Source: an uncultured Pelagibacteraceae bacterium (lineage in GTDB: Bacteria; Pseudomonadota; Alphaproteobacteria; Pelagibacterales; Pelagibacteraceae). Taken from it: a DNA stretch of 64,000 nt. Positions 9,028 to 17,674 of this stretch are shown here, one piece after another. The stretch spans positions 1 through 64,000 of the forward strand of contig CACIPQ010000004.1 of NCBI GenBank assembly GCA_902588585.1, read 5' to 3'. The position numbers were made by a program, and so were the translations under genes. The first letter of the stretch is position 1, and every line of letters starts with the position of its first letter. The notes beneath the pieces are model-generated. The model made no database searches. It was not told the origin of the DNA and saw only the letters and a program-made list of their open reading frames with translations.

Positions 9028-9318
9028 ATGTCGCTGAAGAAAAACAAAGCAATTATAAAGGTAAGGAAAAAATTAGACTCGTTAGATAATAGGCTTCTTA
9101 ATCTTATAAAAATTAGGACAAAATTAGTACATCAAATACTACAAAACAAAACTTCTAAGAAACAAATTGTTGATAATGCCAGAATAAAGGTAATTTTAAG
9201 TAACATCAAAAGAAAATCCTTAAAAAAAAATATTGATCCCATACTAACGAAAAAGATTTGGAAAGAAATGATCAGGGCTTATATTGATTTTGAGTATAGA
9301 AAATTTAAAAAAAAATAA
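9028..9318 (+). CDS. Chorismate mutase (AroQ type)
   Basis: It would isomerise chorismate to prephenate on the way to phenylalanine and tyrosine. The 96-residue all-helical protein fits the AroQ fold: VRKKLDSLDNRLLNLIKIRTKLVHQI carries the spaced Arg/Asp/Leu pattern of helix 1, followed by a basic K-rich loop and a C-terminal helix (IWKEMIRAYIDFE). It is a stand-alone domain, with no prephenate dehydratase or dehydrogenase fusion. It converges on rpmG with only 2 bases between stops. Small size makes the call less than certain, but the spacing of the helix-1 residues is good. Confidence 0.75.
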   Translation: MSLKKNKAIIKVRKKLDSLDNRLLNLIKIRTKLVHQILQNKTSKKQIVDNARIKVILSNIKRKSLKKNIDPILTKKIWKEMIRAYIDFEYRKFKKK

Positions 9319-9320
9319 AA

Positions 9321-9512
9321 TTACTTACTATGTGGAGGAAGTTTTTTTTCAATAAAAAATTCGTGTTTTCTGGTATCAGGATTGTATTTTTTTAATTTTA
9401 ATTTTACTTTTGCTTTTTCACCTTTTGAGGGTTTTTTTACATAATAATTAAATGAGCTGTCCGTTTTTTTTTCCGGAACCAGTCTAACTTTTATTGAACT
9501 TTTCTTTGCCAT
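9321..9512 (-). CDS. rpmG: 50S ribosomal protein L33
   Basis: A 63-residue large-subunit protein, recognised from MAKKSSIKVRLVPE at the N-terminus and LKKYNPDTRKHEFFIEKKL near the C-terminus. It carries none of the four zinc-binding cysteines of C+ L33 forms and is therefore the zinc-free type. It overlaps the MerR-type gene by one base (stop/start TAATG). Confidence 0.88.
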   Translation of the reverse strand: MAKKSSIKVRLVPEKKTDSSFNYYVKKPSKGEKAKVKLKLKKYNPDTRKHEFFIEKKLPPHSK

Positions 9513-9892
9513 TAATTTATTTTTTTAATCTTTTTAATAATATTTTTAATTTTGTCAGCTTTTACTTTAATTGATTTTCCAAAATTTTTCTTATTTACAC
9601 TAGAAAACAAAGTACCGTCAAGTTTTAATGAAGGATCATTTAAGGCTTTTTTTGCTCCATTAATTGTAAAACCTTTAATTTTCAGCAGACTATAAATTAA
9701 TTTTAAATATTCTATGTCTTTTTGAGAATAATATCTTCTGTTACCTAACAAAACTTTCGGTTTAATTTGTTTAAAATGCTTTTCCCAAAATCTTAAAGTA
9801 TGAGTGCCTAGTTTTTTATTTTTTTTATTTATTAAACCAATTTCTTGGGCAACTTCACTAATAGTTTTATAAGCTTCTTTAGTTTTTTGCAT
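9512..9892 (-). CDS. MerR-family transcriptional regulator
   Basis: A 126-residue protein with an N-terminal MerR winged helix-turn-helix: ISEVAQEIGL, THTLRFWEKHFKQIKP and NRRYYSQKDIEYL are the family signatures (residues 8-70). The rest is a short basic tail with no metal-binding cysteines and no effector domain. Its place just downstream of ihfA is the conserved alphaproteobacterial order plsX-(fabH)-ihfA-merR. Its target is unknown. It overlaps ihfA by 14 bases. Confidence 0.88.
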   Translation of the reverse strand: MQKTKEAYKTISEVAQEIGLINKKNKKLGTHTLRFWEKHFKQIKPKVLLGNRRYYSQKDIEYLKLIYSLLKIKGFTINGAKKALNDPSLKLDGTLFSSVNKKNFGKSIKVKADKIKNIIKKIKKIN

Positions 9893-10178
9893 TAATCCTA
9901 TTTTTTACTTGCAAAGATGGTGAAAAAACAACAACCTTTCTTGATTTGATTTGATATTTTATTTTTGTTTTGGGGTTCCTTCCTTCCCTAGATTTTTTGT
10001 TTAAAACTTTAAAGGTTCCAAATCCTGATATTTTTAATTTGCCGTCTTTTTTGAGTCCTTCAATGATAATATCAAAAATTAAATTAAATATTTTTTCTGA
10101 AAAACTAATGGGTAATCCTTGATGATATTTTATATTTTTTAAAATATCATCTTTACTAATGTTCTCTCTTTTCATCAT
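9879..10178 (-). CDS. ihfA: Integration host factor subunit alpha
   Basis: A DNA-bending nucleoid protein that pairs with IhfB. The 99 residues have the HU/IHF fold, with GLKKDGKLKISGFGTFKVLNKK and the DNA-binding arm GRNPKTKIKYQIKSRKVVVF; the Pro in RNPKT intercalates into DNA in the family. It overlaps plsX by 23 bases, the largest same-strand overlap I noticed in the window. The first methionine was kept, though the second (MM) is equally plausible. Confidence 0.92.
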   Translation of the reverse strand: MMKRENISKDDILKNIKYHQGLPISFSEKIFNLIFDIIIEGLKKDGKLKISGFGTFKVLNKKSREGRNPKTKIKYQIKSRKVVVFSPSLQVKNRINAKN

Positions 10179-11211
10179 TAAGTTTTTTTATATGATTTAG
10201 ATTATACTTAATTTTTTTCATCATATCTCCCTTTGCAATTTTATAACATACTTCGATGGAGTAAGAAAAACCTAGCTCATCAGTTGACCCGTGACTTTTT
10301 ACAACTGGACCGTTTAATCCTAAAAAAATTGCACCATTATACTTTCTTGGGTCAAGTTTGGTTTTAAATTCTTTAAGAGCAAAATAAGAAAAAATAGTTG
10401 AGAATTTAGAAATAAAACTACTCGTTAAAGCTTTTTTTAAATTTTCTGTTAAAAAATTAGCTGTGCCCTCAGCTGTTTTTAATGCAATATTACCTGTAAA
10501 ACCATCTGTTACAATAACATTGCTTTTACCTTCTGTGATTTGATTACCTTCAATGTATCCAGAAAATTCAAAATCCCCGAATGAGTCTAGCATTTTTAAT
10601 TTTGAATATGTATTTTTAAGTAAATCAGTTCCTTTGATTTCTTCAGATCCTATGTTCAATAATGCAACTTTTGGTTTTTCCTGTGGATACAAAGATTGAT
10701 AAAGAGCAGAGCCCATTTCTGAAAAATCAACTAAATTTTTTTCACCACATTCAATATTTGCACCTAGGTCCAATACAACATTCATGTTTTTTTTATTAGG
10801 CCAAAGACCTGCCAAAGCGGGTTTATCAACGCCGTCTAATGTTTTAAGTATCATTTTCGACATCACTAATAAGACTCCAGTATTACCTGCAGACAAAGAA
10901 ACATTTGAATCTAAATTTATTTGTGATTCAATTGTTTTCCACATACTAGAATCTTTCCCTTTTTTAATTGCTGAAAGAGCTGGCAACTCATCAGATACAA
11001 CAATTTTCGTATCAATTAATTCATAATTATTTTTTAGGTATTTGAGTTTTTTTAACTCAGAATCAACAATATTTTTATCTCCAAATAAGTAAAAAAAATA
11101 ATCGTCATAATTTCTATTTCTTTTTATAAACAGATCAATTCCCTGCAGAGACTTCTTAGGAGAATTTTCTCCTCCCATTAAATCAATTGAAATTTTAACT
11201 TTATTCGTCAT
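10156..11211 (-). CDS. plsX: Phosphate acyltransferase PlsX
   Basis: It converts acyl-ACP to acyl-phosphate for glycerolipid synthesis. The 351-residue protein begins SIDLMGGENSPKKSLQGI, then has ALSAIKKGKDSSMW, LSAGNTGVLLVMSKM, VLDLGANIEC and VTDGFTGNIALKTAEG, all PlsX signatures, and ends with PVVKSHGSTDELGF. In most alphaproteobacteria fabH sits between plsX and ihfA; here the two overlap directly and fabH is absent from this locus. rpmF is 22 bases upstream. Confidence 0.95.
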   Translation of the reverse strand: MTNKVKISIDLMGGENSPKKSLQGIDLFIKRNRNYDDYFFYLFGDKNIVDSELKKLKYLKNNYELIDTKIVVSDELPALSAIKKGKDSSMWKTIESQINLDSNVSLSAGNTGVLLVMSKMILKTLDGVDKPALAGLWPNKKNMNVVLDLGANIECGEKNLVDFSEMGSALYQSLYPQEKPKVALLNIGSEEIKGTDLLKNTYSKLKMLDSFGDFEFSGYIEGNQITEGKSNVIVTDGFTGNIALKTAEGTANFLTENLKKALTSSFISKFSTIFSYFALKEFKTKLDPRKYNGAIFLGLNGPVVKSHGSTDELGFSYSIEVCYKIAKGDMMKKIKYNLNHIKKLNDEKREH

Positions 11212-11233
11212 TGAAAATTAAAAATAAAATAGA

Positions 11234-11407
11234 TTATTTGTCTAAAACTTTTTTTCCGTTATAGAATCCAGATTTAAGATCGACATGGTGTGACAACCTG
11301 TATTCACCAGTTTTTTTATCTTCTATAACATTCGCACCAATTATCTTATGGTGAGATCTTCTTTTGTTTCTTCTTGACTTTGAAGTTTTTCTTTTTGGTA
11401 CAGCCAT
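11234..11407 (-). CDS. rpmF: 50S ribosomal protein L32
   Basis: This gene is not in the ORF track. Reading the minus strand from ATG at 11407 gives 57 residues starting [20 protein letters not shown] and ending [10 protein letters not shown], then TAA at 11234-11236. The N-terminus is the invariant L32 signature. It lacks the C-terminal zinc cysteines, as is usual in alphaproteobacteria. It lies 3 bases downstream of the CBP3-like gene and 22 upstream of plsX, the classical rpmF-plsX neighbourhood. Confidence 0.95.
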   Translation of the reverse strand: MAVPKRKTSKSRRNKRRSHHKIIGANVIEDKKTGEYRLSHHVDLKSGFYNGKKVLDK

Positions 11408-11410
11408 TAT

Positions 11411-11914
11411 TTACCTATTTTTAAAATCTATAGATCCATTTAGCATGATATTGATATCTAAATCAAAACAAAAATTTTGAAATTTTGTTAGATATTCAAC
11501 TAATTTAAGCATTTTTTCAGTGTCAAAATTATCATTTGTAAAAAAATATTTTTTTAACACTTTGTTATTTTGATCAAAAAGATCCGCGTCTGTTTTATCT
11601 AAATTAAGCAAAATATCATAAAAAATTTTAGTTAAACTTTTCATTTTCTTATTTACCGCAACATCTCCATATCCCAATTCTCTTATATGGTATTCAATAT
11701 TTAAAAAAATATTATCAAAGATTTCCTGTGTTTTATTTTTGTATTTATTACCTTTTGCAATCTTGATTATTATTGCGAGATGAAAAAAAATTAATAATAT
11801 ACGTGTTTCAAAATCATCAGGAAGTTTAACATTTTGATAAAAAAATTTATTTCGTGATAATTCAATCAATTTGTTATAAAGTTTGTTGTTATGTTTTTTA
11901 TAAAAAGTAAACAT
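11411..11914 (-). CDS. Ubiquinol-cytochrome c chaperone (CBP3) family protein
   Basis: The 167-residue protein matches the CBP3/ubiquinol-cytochrome c chaperone domain: KLIELSRNKFFYQN near the N-terminus, LPDDFETRILLIFFHLAI, then IRELGYGDVAVNKKMKSLTKIFYD. In mitochondria the family assists cytochrome b and bc1 assembly; the bacterial role is inferred. It is cytosolic, with no signal. Alphaproteobacteria often place it beside bamE and a DUF177 gene; here bamE is present and DUF177 is not. Its first 24 bases overlap the start of the divergent bamE gene. Confidence 0.8.
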   Translation of the reverse strand: MFTFYKKHNNKLYNKLIELSRNKFFYQNVKLPDDFETRILLIFFHLAIIIKIAKGNKYKNKTQEIFDNIFLNIEYHIRELGYGDVAVNKKMKSLTKIFYDILLNLDKTDADLFDQNNKVLKKYFFTNDNFDTEKMLKLVEYLTKFQNFCFDLDINIMLNGSIDFKNR

Positions 11915-12370
11915 ATTAATTTTGTAATTATATTACTACTTCTATCTATTTTTTTATCAAATTGCCAAAGGAACAAAGTGATAAAAAGTCATGGGATAAT
12001 GTATCTTGAAAATAGGCAAGAATTATTAAAAGTTAATACTAGCAACAAAAATGATGTTATTAAAAGGCTTGGGCAACCACATTCAAAATCTTTAAAAGAA
12101 AAAAACACTTGGATTTATATTGAGAGAACTAAAACTAAAGGGAAAATATATAAACTTGGTAGAGATGTTTTGGTCAACAACAATGTTTTAGTAGTAAAAT
12201 TTGATAACCGTGGAATTTTACAAGAGAAGCTTTTTTATAACAAAGATAATATGAAAGATTACAAATTTGCAAAAAATGAAACGGCAAATGACATTAAAAG
12301 AGGAACTTTTCTAAATTCGTTTCTTCAAAGTTTAAGACAAAAAATGAGAAGCAACGCTCCAAAAAATTAA
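11891..12370 (+). CDS. bamE: BamE/SmpA/OmlA family outer-membrane lipoprotein
   Basis: A small accessory lipoprotein of the outer-membrane BAM beta-barrel assembly machine. The 159-residue product has a signal peptide ending LLLLSIFLSNC (lipobox Cys about residue 25) and the SmpA/OmlA core: LLKVNTSNKNDVIKRLGQPHSKS, NTWIYIER and VLVVKFDNRGILQE. The C-terminal tail after about residue 115 is basic and poorly conserved. Its start codon lies inside the divergent CBP3-like gene (24-base overlap), so its promoter must be within that coding region. Confidence 0.85.
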   Translation: MFFIKSKHINFVIILLLLSIFLSNCQRNKVIKSHGIMYLENRQELLKVNTSNKNDVIKRLGQPHSKSLKEKNTWIYIERTKTKGKIYKLGRDVLVNNNVLVVKFDNRGILQEKLFYNKDNMKDYKFAKNETANDIKRGTFLNSFLQSLRQKMRSNAPKN

Positions 12371-12384
12371 AATTAATTAAACAG

Positions 12385-13500
12385 TTATTTATATTTATTT
12401 ATATTTTCTTTGTAAAAAGTATCGAAAGTCTCATTTTTAATTGACTCTCGAATTTTGTTCATAAATTCTTGATAAAAGTTTATGTTATGTAGAGAAATAA
12501 TCATCGATGCTAAAATTTCATTGGCGTTAACAAGATGGTTCAAATAACTTTTTGAATACTTGTTTAAATTTCTAAGTTCAGTGTTCATATCCAAAGGAGT
12601 TTTATCATTTTTAAATTTCGAATTTTTTAAATTAAGCTTTCCTTCCCATGTAAAAGCTAAACCAGTTCTTCCAGATCTCGTTGGGATTACACAATCAAAC
12701 ATATCTATTCCAGATTTAACAGCCCCAAGTATATCCGAAGGAGTTCCAACGCCCATCAAATACCTAGGTTTTTTTTCTGGCATTTTTTTTGTTATATCAT
12801 CTAAAACTTTAAACATTTCTTCTTGTTTTTCGCCTACAGCCAAACCGCCTAATGCATAACCGTCAAAATTTATTTCTAATAATTTTTCTAAACTTTCAAT
12901 TCTTAAATCTTTGAACAAACCGCCCTGAACAATTCCAAACAAAGCTTTTTTATCAGCATTATTAAATTCTTTTTTTGATCTTTTTGCCCAATTTGTCGAA
13001 ACATCAATTGCGTTTGCAATTATATTTTTATCATTAGTTAATTTTGGACATTCATCTAAAACCATAAGTATGTCAGAATTTATTATTTTTTGAATTTGTA
13101 TACTTTTTTCAGGAGTTAAAATTATTTTTCTTCCGTCAATATGAGATGAGAAAATTGCACCTTTTTCTTTGTCAATTTTTCTGAATTTAGACAAAGACAT
13201 TATTTGAAAACCACCTGAGTCTGTTAAAATTGGCTTTTCCCAATTCATAAATTTTTGGAGTCCACCAATATCTTTTAATATATCCAAACCAGGTCTCAAA
13301 TATAAATGGTAAGTGTTACCTAGAATAATTTGTGTATTAGTTTTTAAAATATCTTCAACAAATATACTTTTAACGGTTCCTTGAGTTCCTACAGGCATAA
13401 ATGCAGGTGTATCTATTGTTCCGTGAGAAGTTTTTATTCTACCTAATCTTGCTTGATTATTTTTTTTGATTAATTCAAAAAAATCTTTTTTTGAATTCAT
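12385..13500 (-). CDS. tgt: tRNA-guanine(34) transglycosylase, zinc site apparently lost
   Basis: It exchanges G34 for preQ1 in the GUN-anticodon tRNAs for Asp, Asn, His and Tyr. The 371-residue TIM-barrel protein keeps the catalytic residues: Asp94 in TDSGGFQIMS, GGLAVGE (about 218-224) and the nucleophile Asp269 in MFDCVIPTR. The zinc site is unusual. Family members have Cys-x-Cys-x2-Cys before YSRAYL, then His 26 residues later. Here the same positions read Thr307, Leu309 and Leu312, and only His338 remains. Spacing is preserved exactly, so this is substitution rather than deletion. It converges on bamE and is 4 bases downstream of the cyclophilin gene. Confidence 0.93.
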   Translation of the reverse strand: MNSKKDFFELIKKNNQARLGRIKTSHGTIDTPAFMPVGTQGTVKSIFVEDILKTNTQIILGNTYHLYLRPGLDILKDIGGLQKFMNWEKPILTDSGGFQIMSLSKFRKIDKEKGAIFSSHIDGRKIILTPEKSIQIQKIINSDILMVLDECPKLTNDKNIIANAIDVSTNWAKRSKKEFNNADKKALFGIVQGGLFKDLRIESLEKLLEINFDGYALGGLAVGEKQEEMFKVLDDITKKMPEKKPRYLMGVGTPSDILGAVKSGIDMFDCVIPTRSGRTGLAFTWEGKLNLKNSKFKNDKTPLDMNTELRNLNKYSKSYLNHLVNANEILASMIISLHNINFYQEFMNKIRESIKNETFDTFYKENINKYK

Positions 13501-13504
13501 TAAA

Positions 13505-14056
13505 TTATTTTAATTCAGAAAAACTTATTATTTTATCTGGATCTTCTACAGATCCATTTGGTCCATTACCTTTTTTAATTTTGTCTACAAATTCCATTCC
13601 TTTTATTACTTTTCCGAAAACTGTATACTGTCCATCCAAATGAGGTGCTGCATCAAAGCATATAAAGAATTGACTATTTGCACTGTTCGGATCCATTGAT
13701 CGTGCCATAGACAAGGTTCCTTTTTCATGTGGCAAATTATTAAATTCAGCCTTCAAATCAGGTAATGTAGAACCGCCAGTTCCAACTTGTTTGGAATTAA
13801 AATTTTTTGAATTTCCAAATTTAACATCTCCTGTTTGTGCCATAAATCCATCTATAACCCTGTGAAAAACCACCCCATCGTACTCTTTATTTTTCGCAAG
13901 CGTTTTAATTCTGTTTACATGATTAGGAGCAACATCAGGAAATAATTCTATTTCAACATTTCCTGAATCTAATTTTAAAATCATTTTGTTTTCTGCTGAT
14001 ACCTCGGCCATAAAAAATAAAATTGTAATAATATTAACTAAAAAAATCTTTTTCAC
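13505..14056 (-). CDS. Peptidyl-prolyl cis-trans isomerase, cyclophilin type, exported
   Basis: It catalyses proline isomerisation during folding. Residues 1-21 form a signal peptide ending EVSA, so the protein is probably periplasmic. The cyclophilin domain follows: YDGVVFHRVIDGFMAQTGD, a loop with GTGGSTLPDLKAEF, SMARSMDPNSANSQFFIC and LDGQYTVFGKVIKGMEFVD. The active-site Arg (FHRV), Phe and Gln (SQFF) are present. It overlaps coaD by 4 bases. Confidence 0.9.
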   Translation of the reverse strand: MKKIFLVNIITILFFMAEVSAENKMILKLDSGNVEIELFPDVAPNHVNRIKTLAKNKEYDGVVFHRVIDGFMAQTGDVKFGNSKNFNSKQVGTGGSTLPDLKAEFNNLPHEKGTLSMARSMDPNSANSQFFICFDAAPHLDGQYTVFGKVIKGMEFVDKIKKGNGPNGSVEDPDKIISFSELK

Positions 14057-14547
14057 AAAAATTTAGACTTAATTGCTTTAATAACAGATTTTGTAGCAAA
14101 TTTCTTTAAATCCCCCTTAAGTTTGCCTATTTCTTTTATAAATTTTGAAGATATGATTTCATTCTCAATATCAGACATTAAAAAAATAGTCTCTATATTT
14201 TTATCAAGCTTTTTATTCATGCCAGCTAATTGAAATTCATATTCAAAATCAGAAACTGCCCTCAAACCTCTGATAATAATTGATGCTTTATATTTTTTGC
14301 AAAGCTTTACTGTCAAATCATCAAAAGAAATAATTTTTATTTTATTTTTATTCAAACGTAAATCATTAAATAGAGATTTTTTTAATATTTCGATTCTTTC
14401 ATCAATTGTAAATAGGTACTCTTTTTCTATATTATCAGTTATAGCCACTATAAGTTTATCAACAATTTTTAAAGATTTTTTTATAACATCAATATGACCA
14501 AATGTAATTGGATCAAAGGTTCCTGGGTAAATAGCAGTCTTAGGCAT
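14053..14547 (-). CDS. coaD: Phosphopantetheine adenylyltransferase
   Basis: It is the penultimate step of CoA synthesis, ATP + 4'-phosphopantetheine to dephospho-CoA. The 164 residues show YPGTFDPITFGHIDVI with the TxGH nucleotidyltransferase motif (residues 15-18), IIRGLRAVSDFEYEFQLA and ISSKFIKEI, all standard. It is 2 bases downstream of gyrA and overlaps the cyclophilin gene by 4. Confidence 0.96.
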   Translation of the reverse strand: MPKTAIYPGTFDPITFGHIDVIKKSLKIVDKLIVAITDNIEKEYLFTIDERIEILKKSLFNDLRLNKNKIKIISFDDLTVKLCKKYKASIIIRGLRAVSDFEYEFQLAGMNKKLDKNIETIFLMSDIENEIISSKFIKEIGKLKGDLKKFATKSVIKAIKSKFL

Positions 14548-14549
14548 TA

Positions 14550-17120
14550 TTAATCAATATTATCTTCTATCTTTATGGCTGATACAACTTTTTCTTCGCC
14601 GGATAATTTAATAATTCTTACTCCTTGTGTATTTCTACCTGCTATTCTTATTTCTTTTACCTGGCATCTTATAACCCTGCCTTTGTCAGTAGACAATATA
14701 ATTTGATCTTCGTCTGAAACAACCAAGTTAGAGGTAACATTTCCATTTCTTTTTGAATTAACAATTCCAATAATCCCCTTTCCTCCTCTATTAGTGACTC
14801 TAAAATCTAGAAGTGAGCTTCTTTTTCCATATCCATTTTCAGTTATTGACAAAATATATTTATCCAAATTTTGTTTTTTAGAACCATTTTTTTTAGAAAT
14901 ATCTTCTTTATTTTTACTATCAATGACAGACAAAGACATAACAGTATCATTTTCCGGTAAATTTATTCCCCTTATACCTTTTGACGATCTACCTTTAAAT
15001 AATCTTAATTTTTTGGACATGAATCTTATGCATTTTCCAAACTTTGTACCTAAAACTATATCTTGATTTTCTTTACATTTTTCGACACCAATTATTTTAT
15101 CATTTTCATCGAGTTTCATTGCTATCTTTCCGCTTGCATTAACATTTAAAAAATCAACCAAAGAGTTTTTTCTAATTTTTCCTTTTGCAGTAGCAAAAAC
15201 AACAAAAAGATCTTTCCACTCGTTCTCATTTTCAGGTAATAATAAAGTAGAGGTAATAGACTGAGTATTTTTAAGAGGAAGCAAATTAAATAATGATTTT
15301 CCTTTTGAGGAAAGACTTCCTTTTGGTATCTTCCATGCTTTTAATTTATAAGCAAGACCTTGTGTTGAAAAGAATAAAACTTGGCTGTGAGAATTCCCTG
15401 ACAATATTCTAACTACAAAATCTTCTTCTCTGGTTGTAATACCTGTTTTGCCTTTGCCACCTCTTTTTTGCATTTTAACTGACGACAAAGATCCTCTTTT
15501 AATATATCCCTGATTTGTAATATTAATAACAACGGCTTCTTTTTGTATGGTTTCTTCTATATTGTAATTTAAAACAGTGTCGATTATTTTTGTTCTTCTT
15601 TTAACAGAAAATTTAGATTTAATATCTTCAAGTTCTTTTATAATTAAATTAAATAATTCTTTTTTAGATTTAAGAAGTTTATTATAATAAACAATTAAAT
15701 CAGATAACTTTTTTATTTCACTTTCTATCTCATTAATTCCGAAGGCAGTTAACTTTTGTAATCTTAATTCAAGTATTGAATTTACTTGCAATTCACTAAG
15801 TTGATATTTTGAAATATTTTGTTTTTTTTCAATCATTGAAACTAATTTAGAACTTTTTCGTATTGGCCATTTTTTATTTAATAAGTTTTTCTTTGCAGTT
15901 TCTGTGTCTTTTGATCCTTTAATAATTTTTATTACCGAATCAATACTTTCTACCGCTGTAGCTATACCAATTAATATATGTGCTCTTTCTTCTGTTTTTT
16001 TTAAATCAAATTTAATCTTTCTTAAAACAGTTTCTTCTCTAAAAGATACAAATTCAGAGATAAACTCTTTTAAATTTAGTATTTTTGGTTTGCCTTCAAC
16101 TATAGCTAATGTATTAAAACCGAATGAGGACTCTACGCTTGTTAATTTGTAAAGTTGTCTTCTAATAGTTTCTGGTTCAACTCCTCTTCTAAGATCTATT
16201 ACAACTCTTATACCGTCTCTATTAGATTCGTCTCTTATATCGCTGACACCTTCAATTTTTTTTTGTCTAGACAGGTCAGCAATTTTTTCATTTAAAACAG
16301 ATTTGTTTACTTGGTATGGAATTGATTTAATAACTAGTCTTGATTTTCCATTTTTTAAACTTTCTTCTTCAATTTCACCTCTAATTTTAAATGAACCTCT
16401 GCCCTTGTTATAACCTTGCTTAATTATATCTCTTCCAATAATTAAGCCTCCCGTTGGAAAATCAGGGCCAGGTATAAATTTCATTAATTGTGAAATTGTA
16501 ATATTATTATTTTTTATAAAACCAATAGTGCCATCGATTATTTCACCAAGGTTATGAGGAGGAATACTAGTCGCCATTCCAACGGCAATTCCTCCTGCTC
16601 CATTGACAAGAAGATTTGGAAATTGAGAAGGCAAAACAGTTGGTTCTCTTTCAGTTTCATCATAATTATTTCTATAATCAATAGTATTTTTTTCTAATCC
16701 TTCAGTTAAAAATTGTGAAACTTTTGATAATTTTGTTTCTGTATATCTCATAGCGGCCGGAGGGTCTCCGTCTATTGATCCAAAATTACCTTGACCTTCA
16801 ATTAATGGTAAACTCATTGAAAAGTCTTGTACCAGTCTAACTAAAGCATCATAAACTGCTTGGTCTCCATGTGGATGGTATTTACCTATAACATCACCAA
16901 CAATTCTTGCTGATTTTCTAAATGGTTTACTCCAATCATATCCACCTTTGTACATTGCATAAATTATTCTTCTGTGAACAGGTTTCAATCCATCTCTTAC
17001 ATCTGGAAGAGCCCTACTAACAATTACGCTCATCGCATAAGAAAGATAAGAGGAGCTCATCTCCTGATGAACAAAAATTGGCTTATAATTATAATTATTT
17101 TTTACTTCTGACTTTTGCAT
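14550..17120 (-). CDS. gyrA: DNA gyrase subunit A
   Basis: The breakage-reunion subunit of gyrase. The 856-residue protein has the catalytic Tyr126 in [18 protein letters not shown], and a C-terminal six-bladed pinwheel domain that begins with the GyrA box QKRGGKG, which marks it as GyrA rather than ParC. At the quinolone-determining position equivalent to E. coli Ser83 it carries Gln87 (HGDQAVYDA), while Asp91 is kept. The start is 3 bases below the ssb stop. Confidence 0.95.
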   Translation of the reverse strand: MQKSEVKNNYNYKPIFVHQEMSSSYLSYAMSVIVSRALPDVRDGLKPVHRRIIYAMYKGGYDWSKPFRKSARIVGDVIGKYHPHGDQAVYDALVRLVQDFSMSLPLIEGQGNFGSIDGDPPAAMRYTETKLSKVSQFLTEGLEKNTIDYRNNYDETEREPTVLPSQFPNLLVNGAGGIAVGMATSIPPHNLGEIIDGTIGFIKNNNITISQLMKFIPGPDFPTGGLIIGRDIIKQGYNKGRGSFKIRGEIEEESLKNGKSRLVIKSIPYQVNKSVLNEKIADLSRQKKIEGVSDIRDESNRDGIRVVIDLRRGVEPETIRRQLYKLTSVESSFGFNTLAIVEGKPKILNLKEFISEFVSFREETVLRKIKFDLKKTEERAHILIGIATAVESIDSVIKIIKGSKDTETAKKNLLNKKWPIRKSSKLVSMIEKKQNISKYQLSELQVNSILELRLQKLTAFGINEIESEIKKLSDLIVYYNKLLKSKKELFNLIIKELEDIKSKFSVKRRTKIIDTVLNYNIEETIQKEAVVINITNQGYIKRGSLSSVKMQKRGGKGKTGITTREEDFVVRILSGNSHSQVLFFSTQGLAYKLKAWKIPKGSLSSKGKSLFNLLPLKNTQSITSTLLLPENENEWKDLFVVFATAKGKIRKNSLVDFLNVNASGKIAMKLDENDKIIGVEKCKENQDIVLGTKFGKCIRFMSKKLRLFKGRSSKGIRGINLPENDTVMSLSVIDSKNKEDISKKNGSKKQNLDKYILSITENGYGKRSSLLDFRVTNRGGKGIIGIVNSKRNGNVTSNLVVSDEDQIILSTDKGRVIRCQVKEIRIAGRNTQGVRIIKLSGEEKVVSAIKIEDNID

Positions 17121-17123
17121 TAT

Positions 17124-17582
17124 TTAAAATGGAATTTCATCATCAAGATCTGGGTTCTCTTGTGATACCTGGTCGTTTGGTAAAGAACTTTTTGCTTGAG
17201 AAGTTTCATTTGAGTTACTAGAGCTATTTTTTCCTCCTAGCATTGTAAGGGATGAATTATATCCTTGGAGAAGAATTTCTGTTGAATATTTATCTTGTCC
17301 AGATTTTTCATCTTTCCATTTTCTGGTGCTTAACTGACCTTCGATATAAACGTTAGCGCCTTTTTTTAAATACTGTTGTACTATATTCACTAGTCCCTCA
17401 TTGAAGATTACAACTCTATGCCATTCCGTTTTTTCTTTTCTTTCTCCGGTAGACTTGTCTTTCCAGCTCTGACTAGTAGCAATACTTAACCTTGCGACAT
17501 TTTTTCCATTAACCATCTGCTTGATTTCAGGATCCGCTCCCAATCTTCCAATTAATTGAACTTTATTTAAACTACCTGACAT
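17124..17582 (-). CDS. ssb: Single-stranded DNA-binding protein
   Basis: The 152-residue protein has an N-terminal OB fold (LNKVQLIGRLGADPEI, ARLSIATSQSW, TEWHRVVIF, YIEGQLSTRKW), a Ser/Asn-rich flexible linker and the conserved acidic tip DLDDEIPF that recruits repair and replication partners. It is divergent from uvrA, the same arrangement as in E. coli. Confidence 0.96.
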   Translation of the reverse strand: MSGSLNKVQLIGRLGADPEIKQMVNGKNVARLSIATSQSWKDKSTGERKEKTEWHRVVIFNEGLVNIVQQYLKKGANVYIEGQLSTRKWKDEKSGQDKYSTEILLQGYNSSLTMLGGKNSSSNSNETSQAKSSLPNDQVSQENPDLDDEIPF

Positions 17583-17674
17583 AATTTCTTAAGGTTTATT
17601 GTTAGTGAATAAAAGATAATATAGCATATTTATTCTATAAATATAAGGTCAAACTGTTAGAACTGTGTAAAAAT

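Noticed and set aside
14550-17120. Gln at the quinolone-resistance position of GyrA as acquired resistance
   Set aside because: A natural lineage difference is at least as likely; no other change points to selection.
17583-17674. Possible SOS box between ssb and uvrA
   Set aside because: The gap has one GAAC but no second half at the alphaproteobacterial spacing (GTTC-N7-GTTC) and no E. coli-type LexA site.
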